This document shows positions 6,471 to 8,061 of a DNA stretch of 8,061 nt, piece by piece. The notes beneath the pieces are model-generated. The model saw only the letters and a list, made by a program, of their open reading frames with translations, was not told the origin of the DNA and did no database searches. This DNA comes from Oceanospirillaceae bacterium (GTDB lineage: Bacteria; Pseudomonadota; Gammaproteobacteria; Pseudomonadales; Balneatricaceae). How positions within the stretch are numbered: the first letter of the stretch is position 1; the number at the start of each line of letters is the position of its first letter. A program made the position numbers and the translations under genes. The stretch is taken from contig JAGSHA010000134.1 of NCBI GenBank assembly GCA_023954795.1, positions 1 through 8,061 on the forward strand, given 5' to 3'.

Positions 6471-8061
6471 TTAAAGGTCAGTTATTAATGTACCGTTGGT
6501 CACCAGATCCTGAACCAAAGCAGACTGATCCACCACGTTGTTGACGGTATAGGCACTGACCAGATCCACATTTTCCAGTACGATCACCTGTTCCACATCA
6601 CCCGCATTAAAGCCACCGGCAAAGTCACCATCGGTGCTGATCTGCACCACCGTATCGCCATCCCCGTTCAACTCGAAGTGCAGGAAGTGGGTCAGATCCC
6701 CTCCGCCTTCTCCGTCGAGTAGTTCACTCAGGTTCAGTGCATCCCCTCCGCTGGCAGGCAAACTGCTATCAAAGTCCGTAATGGTATCTGTTGCGGGGGT
6801 TCCGGCGACACCGCCATCATTCAGCTGCCATACAAAGGTATCTGAACCGGTACCGCCGATCAGTGTGTCGTCACCCATCCCACCAATCAGGGTGTCATCT
6901 CCGGCATTCCCCGAAAGCTGGTCATTACCGGCCATGCCATTGAGGGTATTGGCCAGTTCATTCCCGCCAAGTGCATTGCCAGTGCCGTCACCGTTCAGGT
7001 CACTCAGTGTGCCGCTCATATTGATCTCAATCGTATCGCTAGCAGAGTCCTGATCACCGTCGGTCACGTTAATACCTGCACTGATATTGAAGTCCTGCGC
7101 TTCAGTCAGGTAATTCACCGTCAGCTCGTTAGGGACTAATTTATATGCCCCACTATCGGATTCAAATACGATAAACATAAAATCATCCAGACCAACATCA
7201 GATGCGTTAATGGTCACTGTGTCGTTGTCTGAAACCGTCACAACATTGCTGGAGACGCCGGCCGGCAGAGCAGTATAGGTAAATCCATCAACCCCGAGGT
7301 TTTCCAATTCGGAAGGCTTCACACTGTAAACGGTATATCTCAGGTCGGCCGTACCGTTCCCTACGATATCCACCTTCAGACTCATACTGGTCACGTTCTG
7401 ATCAAAGCTCATGAACAGGTGATCATCCTTATCGGTATCCGCATCAACATTCTGCCCCGTTCCCACCCCCATCGTATTTGCGCTGGTGTTTACTGTACTG
7501 CGAATATACGCACTGCTACCTGCCTCATATTCATACCCATAGAACAGTGTTTGAATAGGGTCTTCGAGCGCGCCGTTAGATGAGAGCCGGAAACTGCTGG
7601 TGTTACCACCTGAGAGGTTTGCAGCAATTCCGATATCACTGGCCACCGTTTGAATAGCCATATACTGATGGTAGGTATAAGTGCTCAAGTCATCATTCAG
7701 CGTCAGAGTAAATACGGTCGTATCATCCGCCAACTTACCTGTCACCGTTTTACTACCGGCATCACTGGTGATCGTGATCGGTTCTTCATTGGCATACAGG
7801 TCAACACTTGTATTCACCGTCCCCCAACTGAAGTTCTCGGGTGTATCGGCAGAGGAATCCAGATTAATGGCACCCAGAATCTGACCAACCCCATTTAGAC
7901 CGGAGCCGTCTGACACAGAGAGAATTTCCGGTTGATCATCCACCTGACTGATAGTCAGCAGACCCGGTACGTCAGGGGTATCACCATCGATATCCGTTGC
8001 TATCACCTGGAAAGATACACTGTCCAGATCACTGCCGGGATCGTGAGTCACCGGATTAAGC
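6471..8061 (-). CDS. Large RTX adhesin (LapA/BpfA type), C-terminal part only
   Basis: The frame is open from the right edge (first full codon at 8060) to TAA at 6471-6473, giving 529 residues. The start lies beyond the window; an in-frame GTG at 8051 is internal. From the edge, the tail of one extender repeat (VIATDIDGDTPDVPGLLTISQVDDQPEI, roughly 8030-7915) resembles T1SS-143-type repeats. A beta-rich domain follows to about 7020. Its opening (VDLYANEEPITIT, then TVFTLTLNDDLSTYTYHQY) looks like another such repeat, interrupted by about 170 residues of different character. Next come five RTX nonapeptides and a C-terminal secretion domain (about 6833-6474) with TDTITDFDSS, GDALNLSELLD and VEQVIVLENVDL, as in the VC_A0849-type type I secretion target domain. 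The protein is acidic and Asp-rich, as expected for calcium-stabilised extracellular repeats. It is presumably exported through a type I system using the TolC-OmpA channel and trimmed by LapG. The N-terminal retention module and cleavage site are not visible. Confidence 0.92.
   Translation of the reverse strand, partial: LNPVTHDPGSDLDSVSFQVIATDIDGDTPDVPGLLTISQVDDQPEILSVSDGSGLNGVGQILGAINLDSSADTPENFSWGTVNTSVDLYANEEPITITSDAGSKTVTGKLADDTTVFTLTLNDDLSTYTYHQYMAIQTVASDIGIAANLSGGNTSSFRLSSNGALEDPIQTLFYGYEYEAGSSAYIRSTVNTSANTMGVGTGQNVDADTDKDDHLFMSFDQNVTSMSLKVDIVGNGTADLRYTVYSVKPSELENLGVDGFTYTALPAGVSSNVVTVSDNDTVTINASDVGLDDFMFIVFESDSGAYKLVPNELTVNYLTEAQDFNISAGINVTDGDQDSASDTIEINMSGTLSDLNGDGTGNALGGNELANTLNGMAGNDQLSGNAGDDTLIGGMGDDTLIGGTGSDTFVWQLNDGGVAGTPATDTITDFDSSLPASGGDALNLSELLDGEGGGDLTHFLHFELNGDGDTVVQISTDGDFAGGFNAGDVEQVIVLENVDLVSAYTVNNVVDQSALVQDLVTNGTLITDL
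6837..6971 (-). repeat. RTX calcium-binding nonapeptide repeats
   Basis: Five consecutive nine-residue units are encoded, in order LGGNELANT, LNGMAGNDQ, LSGNAGDDT, LIGGMGDDT and LIGGTGSDT. They fit the GGxGxDxLx pattern, the first being degenerate. Such repeats bind calcium outside the cell and form a parallel beta-roll that drives folding after type I secretion. The two central units are also closely similar at DNA level with a 27-base period. Confidence 0.93.

Noticed and set aside
8049..8051. In-frame GTG as the start of the adhesin gene
   Set aside because: The frame is open through to the window edge and begins mid-repeat, so this is an internal Val codon of a much larger gene.
1..8061. 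CRISPR arrays, insertion sequences, tRNA or rRNA genes
   Set aside because: No regularly spaced direct repeats, transposase-like frames with terminal inverted repeats, or structured RNA sequences were seen on either strand.

Overview
The window looks like chromosomal DNA from a Gram-negative, probably marine gammaproteobacterium (Oceanospirillales/Alteromonadales-like). The basis is a membrane-bound chemoreceptor, an MSHA-like type IV prepilin, and parts of a Lap/Bpf-type cell-surface adhesin system. The taxonomic placement is inferred from gene content and protein style; no marker gene is present.

Left part (1-3496): a complete methyl-accepting chemotaxis protein on the + strand ends at a strong hairpin terminator (2029-2057). 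It converges on a minus-strand gene for a type IV pilin-like protein. About 590 bases of AT-rich DNA with no convincing gene follow, then a small minus-strand gene for a four-cysteine zinc-ribbon protein of unknown function.

Right part (3585-8061): three genes form an adhesin secretion and release module. A minus-strand gene encodes a TolC-family outer-membrane channel fused to a C-terminal OmpA-like peptidoglycan-binding domain. Divergent from it, across a 313-base regulatory gap, is a + strand lapG-like periplasmic cysteine protease (GTG start, Cys115/His156/Asp173). Convergent with lapG, 47 bases away, is the 3' end of a large minus-strand RTX adhesin that runs off the right edge. Its visible part has a beta-rich extender/ligand-type region, five RTX nonapeptides and a type I secretion C-terminus.

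Working model: the adhesin leaves the cell through a type I secretion machine whose outer-membrane channel is the TolC-OmpA fusion. It stays on the surface through an N-terminal retention module that lies outside the window. It is released when the LapG-like protease cuts that N-terminus. In known systems LapG is held in check by the c-di-GMP receptor LapD. No lapD, ABC transporter or membrane-fusion gene is in this window. The most notable points are the channel/OmpA fusion, the interleaved gene order with lapG separated from any lapD, and a perfect TGTAAA-N6-TTTACA palindrome in the divergent intergenic region.
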